Assembly: GCA_902806105.1 (NCBI GenBank)
Contig: CADCVI010000058.1
Span: 1-13,887 of the forward strand
DNA length: 13,887 nt
Direction of reading: 5' to 3'
Origin: an uncultured Rubrobacteraceae bacterium
Lineage (GTDB): Bacteria > Actinomycetota > Rubrobacteria > Rubrobacterales > Rubrobacteraceae
The translations under genes were made by a program, and so were the position numbers. A model generated the notes under the pieces. The model worked only from the letters and a program-made list of their open reading frames with translations. It made no database searches and had not been told where the DNA came from. How positions within the stretch are numbered: the stretch's first letter is position 1; every line of letters starts with the position of its first letter. Positions 7,555 to 13,748 of this stretch are shown piece by piece.

Positions 7555-8334
7555 CTAGATGCTTCCGTCTATGCCCGAGTGGTAGCGGGCTCCGAGGCGT
7601 CCGCCGAGGAAGCCCCCGAGAAGCGCCAGGAGGAGCGCACCGACGATGATACCGGCCCCCGCGAGCCCGAGCTCCGTCAGGCCGCCGACCGTCGGCAGGA
7701 CCGTGTTCTGAACGAACTCCTGCAAGACGTTGAAGAACTCGCCGGGCAGGAAGCTCCCGACCGCCGCGACGAGCAGGACCAGAGCGAGGCTCCAGGCCAC
7801 GCTCATCATCCCGTTGCGACCGCCGTCGAAGCGCGCCATCCTGCCCGCGACGTAGCCACCGAAGAGGTAGGCCAGAAACAGGACGAGGCCGACGACGACC
7901 AGCCCGGTGATGATGGCCGCCCCGATCTCCCTTCCCGCCAGGTTCAGCGTAAACCCGAGCGGCACGAGCACGAGGCCCGAGAGCGCGAGGAGCGCGAGCG
8001 CGGTGAGGACCGCGATCAGGCACCCCACGAAGCTCGCGAGCCAGTCCACCCCGCCGTACATGTCCCGCAGCCGCTCCTCGCGCTCCTCGTTCGCCTCGAA
8101 GTAGCCCCTCGGATAGGCCTGCTCCTCGGTCTGAGAACCGGGCGAGCCGGGGGTCCGGATGACGCGCGTCTCGGCCCCTTCGCGCTCGCCCTGGGAGACG
8201 CGGCGCGTCTCGTCCTCCGCGGGATCGTTTGAGGCCGGGACGCGTCGCGTGGCCTCCCCATCGTCCCCCGTCTCCCCGAGAGGACCGGTCCTCCTCCGAC
8301 GATCCTCCGTCCTGTCCTGCGGCCCGTTCTCCAT
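7555..8334 (-). CDS. Four-helix membrane protein with acidic N-terminal tail, unknown function
   Basis: ATG at 8334 is preceded by GGAGGGG (8340-8346) with a 5-nt spacer, giving 259 aa. Residues 1-90 are rich in E, D, R, G, S and P and look disordered. Four hydrophobic segments follow at about 99-128, 139-160, 175-195 and 222-245. Between helices 2 and 3 is GGYVAGRMARFDGGRNG (159-175), and after helix 4 there is a Gly-rich turn and an RYHSGIDGSI tail. The pattern (small TM residues plus the GGYVAGR loop) resembles uncharacterised actinobacterial membrane proteins, but I recognise no named family. It is upstream of topoisomerase IB on the same strand with a 111-bp gap, so it may or may not share its transcript. 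The 90-codon upstream extension in the same frame lacks a ribosome site and was rejected. Confidence 0.85.
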   Translation of the reverse strand: MENGPQDRTEDRRRRTGPLGETGDDGEATRRVPASNDPAEDETRRVSQGEREGAETRVIRTPGSPGSQTEEQAYPRGYFEANEEREERLRDMYGGVDWLASFVGCLIAVLTALALLALSGLVLVPLGFTLNLAGREIGAAIITGLVVVGLVLFLAYLFGGYVAGRMARFDGGRNGMMSVAWSLALVLLVAAVGSFLPGEFFNVLQEFVQNTVLPTVGGLTELGLAGAGIIVGALLLALLGGFLGGRLGARYHSGIDGSI

Positions 8335-8622
8335 CTCTACCCCTCCGTCGATACTCGCTCGTCCCGGCGAAGGTGGAAGTCCCCCGCGTCTCTCAATTCT
8401 ACCCCGGCACCGTCTAGCCCTCACCCGGGGAGGCGGAGGGGGGCTTTTTATACACGTGGCTAAAAATTCGGCCCCCGAAGGTCTTCTTGCTTGTACCCGG
8501 GGCCCTACTCACCGGCTTCCCGTCTACATATTATGGCCCAGGTAGGCTGCGAAAGACTCGTGGTAGCGGGATGGACCCACCATTCCAACAAGGATAGAGC
8601 GACACACAGACGGGAGGCAAAT
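8335..8622. promoter_or_regulatory. Divergent control region between the membrane protein and glnA
   Basis: A 288-bp gene-free stretch that must carry promoters in both directions. AGCCCTC (8416-8422) can pair weakly with the G-run and GGGCT (8436-8445), immediately followed by five T (8445-8449). This terminator- or attenuator-like structure has no gene ending upstream on the + strand. TATTAT (8529-8534) is a candidate glnA -10 box with only a poor -35 (TACTCA at 8506-8511), which would give a leader of roughly 80 nt. On the minus strand, TATAAA (complement of about 8446-8451) is a candidate -10 for the membrane protein. I see no clear GlnR or NtcA site. Confidence 0.35.
8612..8617 (+). promoter_or_regulatory. 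Ribosome binding site fixing the TTG start of glnA
   Basis: GGGAGG with a 5-nt spacer to TTG at 8623. The open frame extends upstream to 8491, but that part encodes an unconserved sequence, so this site and the family's usual N-terminus agree on 8623. Confidence 0.75.
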
Positions 8623-9954
8623 TTGGACGCGCAGGCCAAGCAGCAGGTATTGCAGCAGGCAAAAGCAGCGGATGTCAAGTTTATTCGCATGTGGTTCACG
8701 GACATGCTCGGGACCTTGAAGAGCTTCGCGCTCACGGTCGAGGAGCTAGACGATGCGCTCGACGGCGGGCTCGGGTTCGACGGCTCCTCCATCACGGGCT
8801 ACAACGACATCGAAGAGTCGGACATGATCGCCATGCCCGATCCCTCGACCTTCCAGGTCTTCCCCTGGAGCCCGAAGGAGAACGCGGTAGCGAGGATGTT
8901 CTGCGACGTGCAGACCCCCGACGGCGACCCCTACGTCGGCGACCCGCGCCACGTGCTTCGCCGGGCGCTCGAGCGGGCGAACGAGATGGGCTTCGACAAC
9001 TTCTACGTCGGCCCCGAGCTCGAGTTCTTCTACTTCAAGGACTCCCTGAGCACCGAGCCCCTCGACTTCGGCGGCTACTTCGACCTGACGACGCTCGACG
9101 CCGCGACCAGCTTGAGGCGCGAGACGGTGCTGGCGCTCCAGCAGTTCGGCATCCACGTCGAGTACTCGCACCACGAGGTCGCCCACTCCCAGCACGAGAT
9201 CGACCTGCGCTTCGACGAGGCGATGAAGATGGCCGACAAGGTGATGACCTACAAGACGGTCGTCAAGGAGATCGCCACGCGCCACGGCGTCTACGCGACG
9301 TTCATGCCGAAGCCGCTTCAGAACCAGAACGGCTCGGGCATGCACACGCACCAGAGCCTCTTCCAGGGCGACAAGAACGCGTTCTTCGACGCGGACGACC
9401 AGTACTTCCTCAGCGACACCGCGAAGTCGTTTATCGCGGGGCAGCTCCGCCACGCGCGGGAGCTCTCGATCATCTTCGCCCAGAACGTCAACTCCTACAA
9501 GCGCCTCGTCCCCGGCTTCGAGGCCCCGGTGTACATCGCCTGGAGCCGCAAGAACCGCTCGGCGCTCGTGCGCGTCCCGGGCTTCCACCCGGGCCAGGAG
9601 AAGTCCACGAGGATGGAGCTCCGCTGCCCGGACCCGGCCGCGAACATCTACCTCACGATGGCCTGCCTCCTGCACGCCGGGCTCGAAGGCATCGAGAAGG
9701 GCTACGAGCTCCCCGAGCCGATGGAGCGCAACCTCTACAACCTCTCCCACGAGGAGCGCGAGAAGATGGGCATCGAGAGCCTCCCGGGCTCCCTCGGCGA
9801 GGCCATCGAGGAGGCCGAAAACTCCGAGATCCTGTACAAGGCCCTCGGCGAGCACGTCTACAACCGCCTCCTCAACGTCAAGCGCGAGGAGTGGGACGAG
9901 TACCGCATGCAGGTCACGCCCTACGAGATCCAGAAGTACCTGCCGATCCTCTAG
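8623..9954 (+). CDS. glnA: Glutamine synthetase type I (GSI-alpha-like)
   Basis: ATP-dependent ligation of ammonium to glutamate, forming glutamine; a dodecamer in the cytoplasm. This is the step that consumes ammonium from NirBD. The 443-aa protein has the N-terminal beta-grasp domain (FTDMLGTLK at 25-33), FDGSSI (52-57), the catalytic YVGPELEFF (128-136), HHEVAHSQHEID (183-194), NGSGMHTHQSL (236-246), the E300 flap in VPGFEAPVYIAWS and RMELRCPDPAANIYL (330-344). It lacks the roughly 25-residue insertion of the adenylylated GSI-beta enzymes. It does keep an NLYNL segment around Y372, the region where those enzymes carry the target tyrosine. At the position of B. subtilis feedback residue Arg62 it has D62. 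The TTG start is supported by GGGAGG. A strong terminator follows directly, so it is likely a single-gene transcript. Confidence 0.97.
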   Translation: MDAQAKQQVLQQAKAADVKFIRMWFTDMLGTLKSFALTVEELDDALDGGLGFDGSSITGYNDIEESDMIAMPDPSTFQVFPWSPKENAVARMFCDVQTPDGDPYVGDPRHVLRRALERANEMGFDNFYVGPELEFFYFKDSLSTEPLDFGGYFDLTTLDAATSLRRETVLALQQFGIHVEYSHHEVAHSQHEIDLRFDEAMKMADKVMTYKTVVKEIATRHGVYATFMPKPLQNQNGSGMHTHQSLFQGDKNAFFDADDQYFLSDTAKSFIAGQLRHARELSIIFAQNVNSYKRLVPGFEAPVYIAWSRKNRSALVRVPGFHPGQEKSTRMELRCPDPAANIYLTMACLLHAGLEGIEKGYELPEPMERNLYNLSHEEREKMGIESLPGSLGEAIEEAENSEILYKALGEHVYNRLLNVKREEWDEYRMQVTPYEIQKYLPIL

Positions 9955-9980
9955 CCCACCGGCTTCAGGCATCGAGCTTC

Positions 9981-10014
9981 GGGGCGCGGATAACACCGCG
10001 CCCCTTACTTTTCC
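9981..10014 (+). terminator. Rho-independent terminator of glnA
   Basis: GGGGCGCGG (9981-9989) pairs perfectly with CCGCGCCCC (9996-10004) around the 6-nt loop ATAACA, followed by TTACTTTTCC. It lies 26 bp after the glnA stop. Confidence 0.9.
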
Positions 10015-10076
10015 CCGACACAGCTCGGGAGACGCACACTCTGGGGCAAAACACCCAAGCGACGGGCTCCTGTTTC

Positions 10077-10113
10077 CCGGGGCGATAGTCCGGCAGGCGG
10101 ACCATCGCCCCGG
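10077..10113. repeat. Long hairpin (inverted repeat) beside the pseudogene
   Basis: CCGGGGCGAT (10077-10086) pairs with ATCGCCCCGG (10104-10113). After one A-C mismatch, GTCCG (10088-10092) pairs with CGGAC (10098-10102) around the loop GCAGG. That is 15 bp in total with one mismatch. No T-run follows on either strand, so it is not a standard terminator. It could be a REP-like element, a rho-assisted end for the minus-strand remnant, or the trace of a mobile element end. Confidence 0.55.
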
Positions 10114-10153
10114 TGGCCGCTCCCTTTGGCCGGCGGGATCGTGGTGGCGAACG

Positions 10154-10652
10154 AAGTTCGCGCCGCGCGTCGCCACGGAGATACAGGGTCTTCGGTAGCT
10201 TCTCGACCGCCCTGGCGGTAAGCGGCGCACGGCCGGGGTCCAGCCCTGGCTCTCCTCCCAGGCGGGCGAGGTCTTCCAGGATGTCGACGCGTGGTGAGTC
10301 ATCCCCTCGTGCGTGAAGGGGCCGGCCTACCGCGCCCTCTGTATGGTCTGGCGGTCCACGGTCGGGGTGGACCCCACGCGATGTCGTCGAAGAACACCCC
10401 ATACGGACCGCGATGTGCTGGCAGGATATCGCCCACGGCCTCGCGAGCTTCGGCCCACAGCTGAATGCCGCGTCCGGGCGACGTTTCGACGAGCAGTGTC
10501 TCGCTGGCGCGTATGGTCTCCCGGGTGCCGGCCGTCGAGACGCCGTCGGAGACGCCTACCTACCGGGGTTCGGGCCTTCGCGAGAGGGTCCAGAGGAGCG
10601 CGCCGATGTTCTCGGCCTCGTTGGGGGTCGTGATCACGACTGAGGGTTGCAT
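10154..10652 (-). pseudogene. Decayed family 2 glycosyltransferase
   Basis: Reading down the minus strand from ATG 10652: QPSVVITTPNEAENIGALL, like the SVVIPTLNEAENIGALL start of GT2 enzymes; a TAG stop at codon 31 (10560-10562); then in the same frame GVSDGVSTAGTRE, a damaged form of VSDGGSTDGT, and SPGRGIQLWAEAREAVGDIL to about 10422. This order matches GT2 enzymes of the TIGR04283 kind. After 10422 the similarity is lost. In another frame, 10288-10154 reads ILEDLARLGGEPGL, APLTARAVEK and KTLYLR, weakly like the C-terminus of the same family. The catalytic middle (nucleotide-sugar DxD region) appears deleted. No ribosome site is seen at 10652. The N-terminal part is well supported, the C-terminal part less so. 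The gene is dead by a nonsense codon, a frame change and a deletion. Confidence 0.7.
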
Positions 10653-10706
10653 TGCCAGCCCGTACAGGACACGCTGGTAAGCGGCGGAGGGCGGTCCTCT
10701 TTGCCC

Positions 10707-10712
10707 TATAAT
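10707..10712 (+). promoter_or_regulatory. -10 box for the pepA operon
   Basis: Perfect TATAAT, rare in DNA this rich in G+C, 53 bp before the pepA start. No good -35 is visible at the usual spacing (10684-10689 reads GCGGAG), so an activator or an alternative -35 may be used. Confidence 0.55.
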
Positions 10713-10750
10713 CAACGCGTTCCCGGGGCGGGGACGGATCTACACTTATC

Positions 10751-10758
10751 GGAGGAGG
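10751..10758 (+). promoter_or_regulatory. Ribosome binding site fixing the TTG start of pepA
   Basis: GGAGGAGG with a 7-nt spacer to the TTG at 10766. It makes TTG the start rather than a later codon. Confidence 0.75.
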
Positions 10759-10765
10759 ATCCAGC

Positions 10766-12238
10766 TTGGTTCGGATCGAGACAGTCGGCGGCGGGCTTGC
10801 GGGGGTCGAAGCAGACCTGGTAGCCGTGTGCGTCTTCGAGGGAGAGGAACTGCCGCGGGAGGCGCTGGGCGATGCCGCCGAGGTGCTGAAGGACGGGGAC
10901 TTCTCCGGCAAGAAGGGCTCCTCGACCCTCGTCTACAACCCCGGTGGCCTCGCGTCCCCGAGACTCCTACTCGTCGGCCTCGGCGACCGATCCTCCTTCG
11001 GGCTCGACGCCCTCCGCCGGGCCGCGGCGACGGCGGCGACGCGCGCTCGCGCGCTCAAGCTGGACGGCGCGGCGTTGGCCCTGCCCGTCGGTGACGGTTC
11101 CGCCGCCCGCGTCGCGGCGGCGGAGGCAGCAGCGGAGGGCGCCGCCCTCGGGCTGTACCGCTTCGACCGCTACAAGACGAAGGCCGAGGGCCACGAGCTC
11201 TCGGTTTTCACCATCATCTCGGACGACGAGGGCGTAGCGGAGGGGGCCGAAACGGGCGCGAAGCTCGCGGCGGCGGGCGTGCTCGCCAGGGACCTTCAGA
11301 ACGAACCCTCGAACACCGCAACACCCGAGTTTCTCGCAGGGAGGGCGCGCGAGATCGGGGAGCGCCACGGGATGGACGTCACGATCCTGGACCGCGCCGG
11401 GATCGAGTCGGAGGGCCTGAACGGCCTCGCGACCGTAGGACGCTCGGCCACGAACGAGCCGCGCTTTATCGTACTGGAGCACAGGGGCGGCGGAGAGGAG
11501 GCCCCTGTCGTCCTCGTCGGGAAGGCCGTCACCTTCGACTCGGGCGGCATCTCCATAAAACCGACGGCCGGCATGGAGGACATGAAGTTCGACATGAGCG
11601 GCGGGGCCGCCGTCCTCGGGGCGATGGACGCCGTGGGGGCCTTGGGTCTCGCCGTCAACGTCGTCGCCCTCGTCCCGTCGACCGAGAACCTGCCCGGGGG
11701 CGATGCCTTCAAGCCCGGCGACGTCCTGAAGCTCCACTCCGGCAAGACCGCGGAGATCGTCACGACGGATGCCGAAGGACGTCTGATCCTGGCCGACGCC
11801 CTCTCCTACGCCAGACGCTACGATCCGGCCGCCGTTATCGACTGCGCCACCCTGACCGGCGCGTGCCACGTCGCCCTCGGGGACCACGCCTCGGGCCTCA
11901 TGGGCAACGACGACGCGCTGATACAGGAGGTCCGAAACGCGGGCGAGGCCTCCGGGGAGCGCGCCTGGCACCTCCCCCTCTTCGACGAGTACACGGAGCA
12001 GATCCGGGGCAACACCGCCGACCTCAGAAACTCGGGCGGACGCTACGGCGGCGCCCTGACCGCCGGTGCCTTCCTCAAGGAGTTCGTCGACTACCCCTGG
12101 GTCCACCTCGACATCGCGGGGGTCGCCTACAGCGCCAAGGCCAGGAACTCTTACACGCCGAAGGGCGGCTCGGGGACGCCTGCCCGCCTCCTCGTGGAAT
12201 TTCTGAGGGGCCGCGCCGGGCGGGAGGCGACCGCGTGA
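10766..12238 (+). CDS. pepA: Leucyl aminopeptidase, M17 family
   Basis: Cuts N-terminal residues from peptides; a two-metal, hexameric cytosolic enzyme. The 490-aa protein has the variable N-terminal domain (1-165) and then the catalytic domain. VGKAVTFDSGGISIKP holds K253, D258 and catalytic K265; MKFDMSGGAAV holds D276; TTDAEGRL holds D335, E337 and R339. These match E. coli PepA (Lys270, Asp275, Lys282, Asp293, Asp352, Glu354, Arg356) with a constant shift of 17, so all active residues are present. The signature begins TTDAEGRL where the classical pattern has NTDAEGRL, a mild variant. It starts at TTG behind GGAGGAGG, with TATAAT upstream. Its stop overlaps the next gene in GTGA, so it heads a four-gene operon. 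Confidence 0.96.
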   Translation: MVRIETVGGGLAGVEADLVAVCVFEGEELPREALGDAAEVLKDGDFSGKKGSSTLVYNPGGLASPRLLLVGLGDRSSFGLDALRRAAATAATRARALKLDGAALALPVGDGSAARVAAAEAAAEGAALGLYRFDRYKTKAEGHELSVFTIISDDEGVAEGAETGAKLAAAGVLARDLQNEPSNTATPEFLAGRAREIGERHGMDVTILDRAGIESEGLNGLATVGRSATNEPRFIVLEHRGGGEEAPVVLVGKAVTFDSGGISIKPTAGMEDMKFDMSGGAAVLGAMDAVGALGLAVNVVALVPSTENLPGGDAFKPGDVLKLHSGKTAEIVTTDAEGRLILADALSYARRYDPAAVIDCATLTGACHVALGDHASGLMGNDDALIQEVRNAGEASGERAWHLPLFDEYTEQIRGNTADLRNSGGRYGGALTAGAFLKEFVDYPWVHLDIAGVAYSAKARNSYTPKGGSGTPARLLVEFLRGRAGREATA

Positions 12239-12882
12239 TCGTCCAGTCCATAACCGTCGGCGCGTTCCAGGAGAACTGCTACATCCTGGGCGACGAGGCA
12301 ACGGGGACGGGAGCCCTCATAGATCCCGGCGACGAGGCTGCCCGGATCTCCATAGCCGTCGAGCAGACGAACCTGGAGATCTCGCAGATTATCGTCACCC
12401 ACGCCCACATCGACCACGTCGGCGCGATAGCCCAGCTCGTGGACGAGTACGCCTGCCCGGTCCTCATGCACGAGGAGGCCGAGGCGATGCTCCAGACCGT
12501 CCCCCAGCAGGCAATGATGATGGGGATGCGCTTCGGCAAGGTCCCCAAGGTCGACCGGAACATAGCCGACTCGGAGGTCGTCGAGGTCGGCCCGCTGCGC
12601 CTTCACGCCCTCTACACCCCCGGCCACGCGCCGGGCCACCTCTCGTTCCTCGTCGAGGGCGAGAACCTCGTCTTCTCGGGGGACGCCCTCTTCGCGGGGA
12701 GCGTGGGCCGCACGGACCTGCCGGGCGGCAGCATGGAGACCCTGTTGAGGAGCATCGAGGAGCGGCTCCTGCCGCTGCCGGACGAGACGCGCGTCCTCTC
12801 CGGCCACGGCCCCGCGACCACCATAGGCAGGGAGCGCGCGACGAACCCGTTCCTCCAGGGTCCGATAGGAGGGGCCTTGTGA
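12235..12882 (+). CDS. MBL-fold metallo-hydrolase (glyoxalase II/YcbL-like)
   Basis: A 215-aa metallo-beta-lactamase-fold hydrolase, likely with two metal ions. The metal motif is H56-x-H58-x-D60-H61 (THAHIDHVG), followed by H131 in TPGHAPGHLSF, D150 in FSGDALFAGSVGRTDLPGG and H191 in LSGHGPATTIG. This subgroup includes YcbL/GloB-like thioester hydrolases; the true substrate cannot be read from the sequence. GTG at 12235 overlaps the pepA TGA by 4 bp and is preceded by GGGAGG with a 7-nt or so spacer. Its own TGA overlaps the next GTG. Position beside pepA and a molybdopterin gene gives no strong hint of substrate. Confidence 0.9.
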   Translation: MIVQSITVGAFQENCYILGDEATGTGALIDPGDEAARISIAVEQTNLEISQIIVTHAHIDHVGAIAQLVDEYACPVLMHEEAEAMLQTVPQQAMMMGMRFGKVPKVDRNIADSEVVEVGPLRLHALYTPGHAPGHLSFLVEGENLVFSGDALFAGSVGRTDLPGGSMETLLRSIEERLLPLPDETRVLSGHGPATTIGRERATNPFLQGPIGGAL

Positions 12883-13403
12883 GCGAGAGCGTGCGCCAGC
12901 ACCGCGAGTCCTCCCCGGACCACGTCCGGGTAGCCGTTGTCACCATCAGTGACTCGCGCACGCCCGAGACCGACACGGGCGGCAACACCGCTGTCGAGCT
13001 CCTGGAGGGCGTGGGGCACGAGATCGTGCACCGCGAGATCGTCCCGGACGACGCACCGAGGATAGAAGAGACGCTCAGGGGCCTGCTGAACCGCCGCGAC
13101 GTGGACGCGGTGGTGACGACCGGGGGCACCGGCATCTCGGCCCGGGACACGACCTACGAGGTGGCCAGCCGCCTCATCGACAAAAAGCTCGACGGCTTCG
13201 GCGAGATCTTCCGCACCCTCTCCTACGAGGAGATAGGGTCGGCCGCGTTCCTGAGCCGCGCCGTCGCGGGCGCATCAGGCTCCAGGTTCGTCGCGTGCCT
13301 GCCGGGTTCGCGAAACGCCGTGCGCCTCGCCGTGGAGAAGCTCCTCGTACCGGAGCTCTCGCACGTCGTCTTCGAGCTACGCAAGCACAGAGAGGAAGCC
13401 TAA
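12879..13403 (+). CDS. MoaB/Mog-family molybdenum cofactor biosynthesis protein
   Basis: 174 aa with the MoCF fold of MoaB, Mog and Cnx1G, which adenylylate molybdopterin before molybdenum insertion. Visible motifs: VVTISDSRTPETDTGG (20-35), VVTTGGTGISARDTT (78-92), FGEIFRTLSYEEIGSAAFLSRAVAG (107-131, the core FRTLSYEEIG) and LPGSRNAVRLAVEKL (141-155). The SYEEIG and SRAVAG wording is closest to MoaB; Mog cannot be excluded. GTG at 12879 overlaps the MBL gene's stop and follows AGGAGGGG. Its product would supply the cofactor of the nitrate reductase at the left edge of the window, and any other molybdoenzyme of the cell. Confidence 0.92.
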   Translation: MSESVRQHRESSPDHVRVAVVTISDSRTPETDTGGNTAVELLEGVGHEIVHREIVPDDAPRIEETLRGLLNRRDVDAVVTTGGTGISARDTTYEVASRLIDKKLDGFGEIFRTLSYEEIGSAAFLSRAVAGASGSRFVACLPGSRNAVRLAVEKLLVPELSHVVFELRKHREEA

Positions 13404-13406
13404 TAT

Positions 13407-13664
13407 ATGCAGCGTGATCCCCTCTCCCCGGAGCTCGACAGCTTGTGGCGCAAGCTCTGGGAGGAATGGCAGGACAACGACGAGGAGGACCTGATCCTCG
13501 ACCCCGACAAGCTCGAATCCTTCGAGGCCGAGATACCGGCCCTCCAGGGACGCGTGAAGACCGCCCTGTCCTACCTCCAGCGAGCGCACTACATCCAGTA
13601 CCGCTCGGGGGTAGGCGACGAGGGTATTGAGCCCATCCTCTACGACGTCTACGAGCCGCGTTAG
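13407..13664 (+). CDS. 85-aa acidic protein, unknown function
   Basis: ATG 3 bp after the MoaB/Mog stop, with GAGGAA some 10 nt upstream. The protein is very acidic in its first half (EEWQDNDEEDLILDPDKLE, about 18-36) and ends with a predicted helix containing ALSYLQRAHYIQY and a tail GDEGIEPILYDVYEPR. No recognised domain, no signal peptide, no membrane segment. The tight spacing makes it the fourth gene of the pepA operon, so translation is probably coupled. It might be an adaptor or small regulator, but nothing in the sequence proves this. Confidence 0.75.
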   Translation: MQRDPLSPELDSLWRKLWEEWQDNDEEDLILDPDKLESFEAEIPALQGRVKTALSYLQRAHYIQYRSGVGDEGIEPILYDVYEPR

Positions 13665-13691
13665 CCACGAGCAGCCCCGGCACCAGCCCTG

Positions 13692-13697
13692 TAAAAT
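13692..13697 (+). promoter_or_regulatory. Possible -10 box for the lipoprotein gene
   Basis: TAAAAT lies 51 bp before the TTG at 13749 in a G+C-rich gap of 84 bp. No convincing -35 is seen. The gene could also be read through from the pepA operon. Confidence 0.3.
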
Positions 13698-13738
13698 CTG
13701 GACCGCGGAAAGACGAGCAGTAGCACACAAGAAATCGT

Positions 13739-13744
13739 GGAGGT
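13739..13744 (+). promoter_or_regulatory. Ribosome binding site of the lipoprotein gene
   Basis: GGAGGT with a 4-nt spacer to TTG at 13749. The later in-frame ATG at 13821 would remove the basic N-region of the signal peptide. Confidence 0.6.
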
Positions 13745-13748
13745 CCCC

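Larger units (their letters stand above)
9955..10750. other. Long stretch without an intact gene between glnA and pepA
   Basis: About 800 bp. It holds the glnA terminator, a long hairpin at 10077-10113, a decayed glycosyltransferase on the minus strand and the pepA promoter. The open frames in it (for example + 10413-10643 and - 9965-10402) have no ribosome site or conserved reading across their length. The one meaningful protein similarity is on the minus strand, described as the pseudogene. Confidence 0.7.

Noticed and set aside
8491..8622. Upstream start for glnA
   Set aside because: The added 44 codons are unconserved; TTG 8623 has GGGAGG and matches the family N-terminus.
8746..10302. 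518-codon open frame on the minus strand across glnA
   Set aside because: Antisense to the conserved glutamine synthetase and running through its terminator; low-complexity E/V/L/R composition and no motif.
10413..10643. 76-codon + frame in the glnA-pepA gap
   Set aside because: No ribosome site and no recognisable protein; the opposite strand carries clear GT2 motifs.
10967..12301. 444-codon frame on the minus strand in pepA
   Set aside because: Antisense shadow of a gene with a complete M17 active site.
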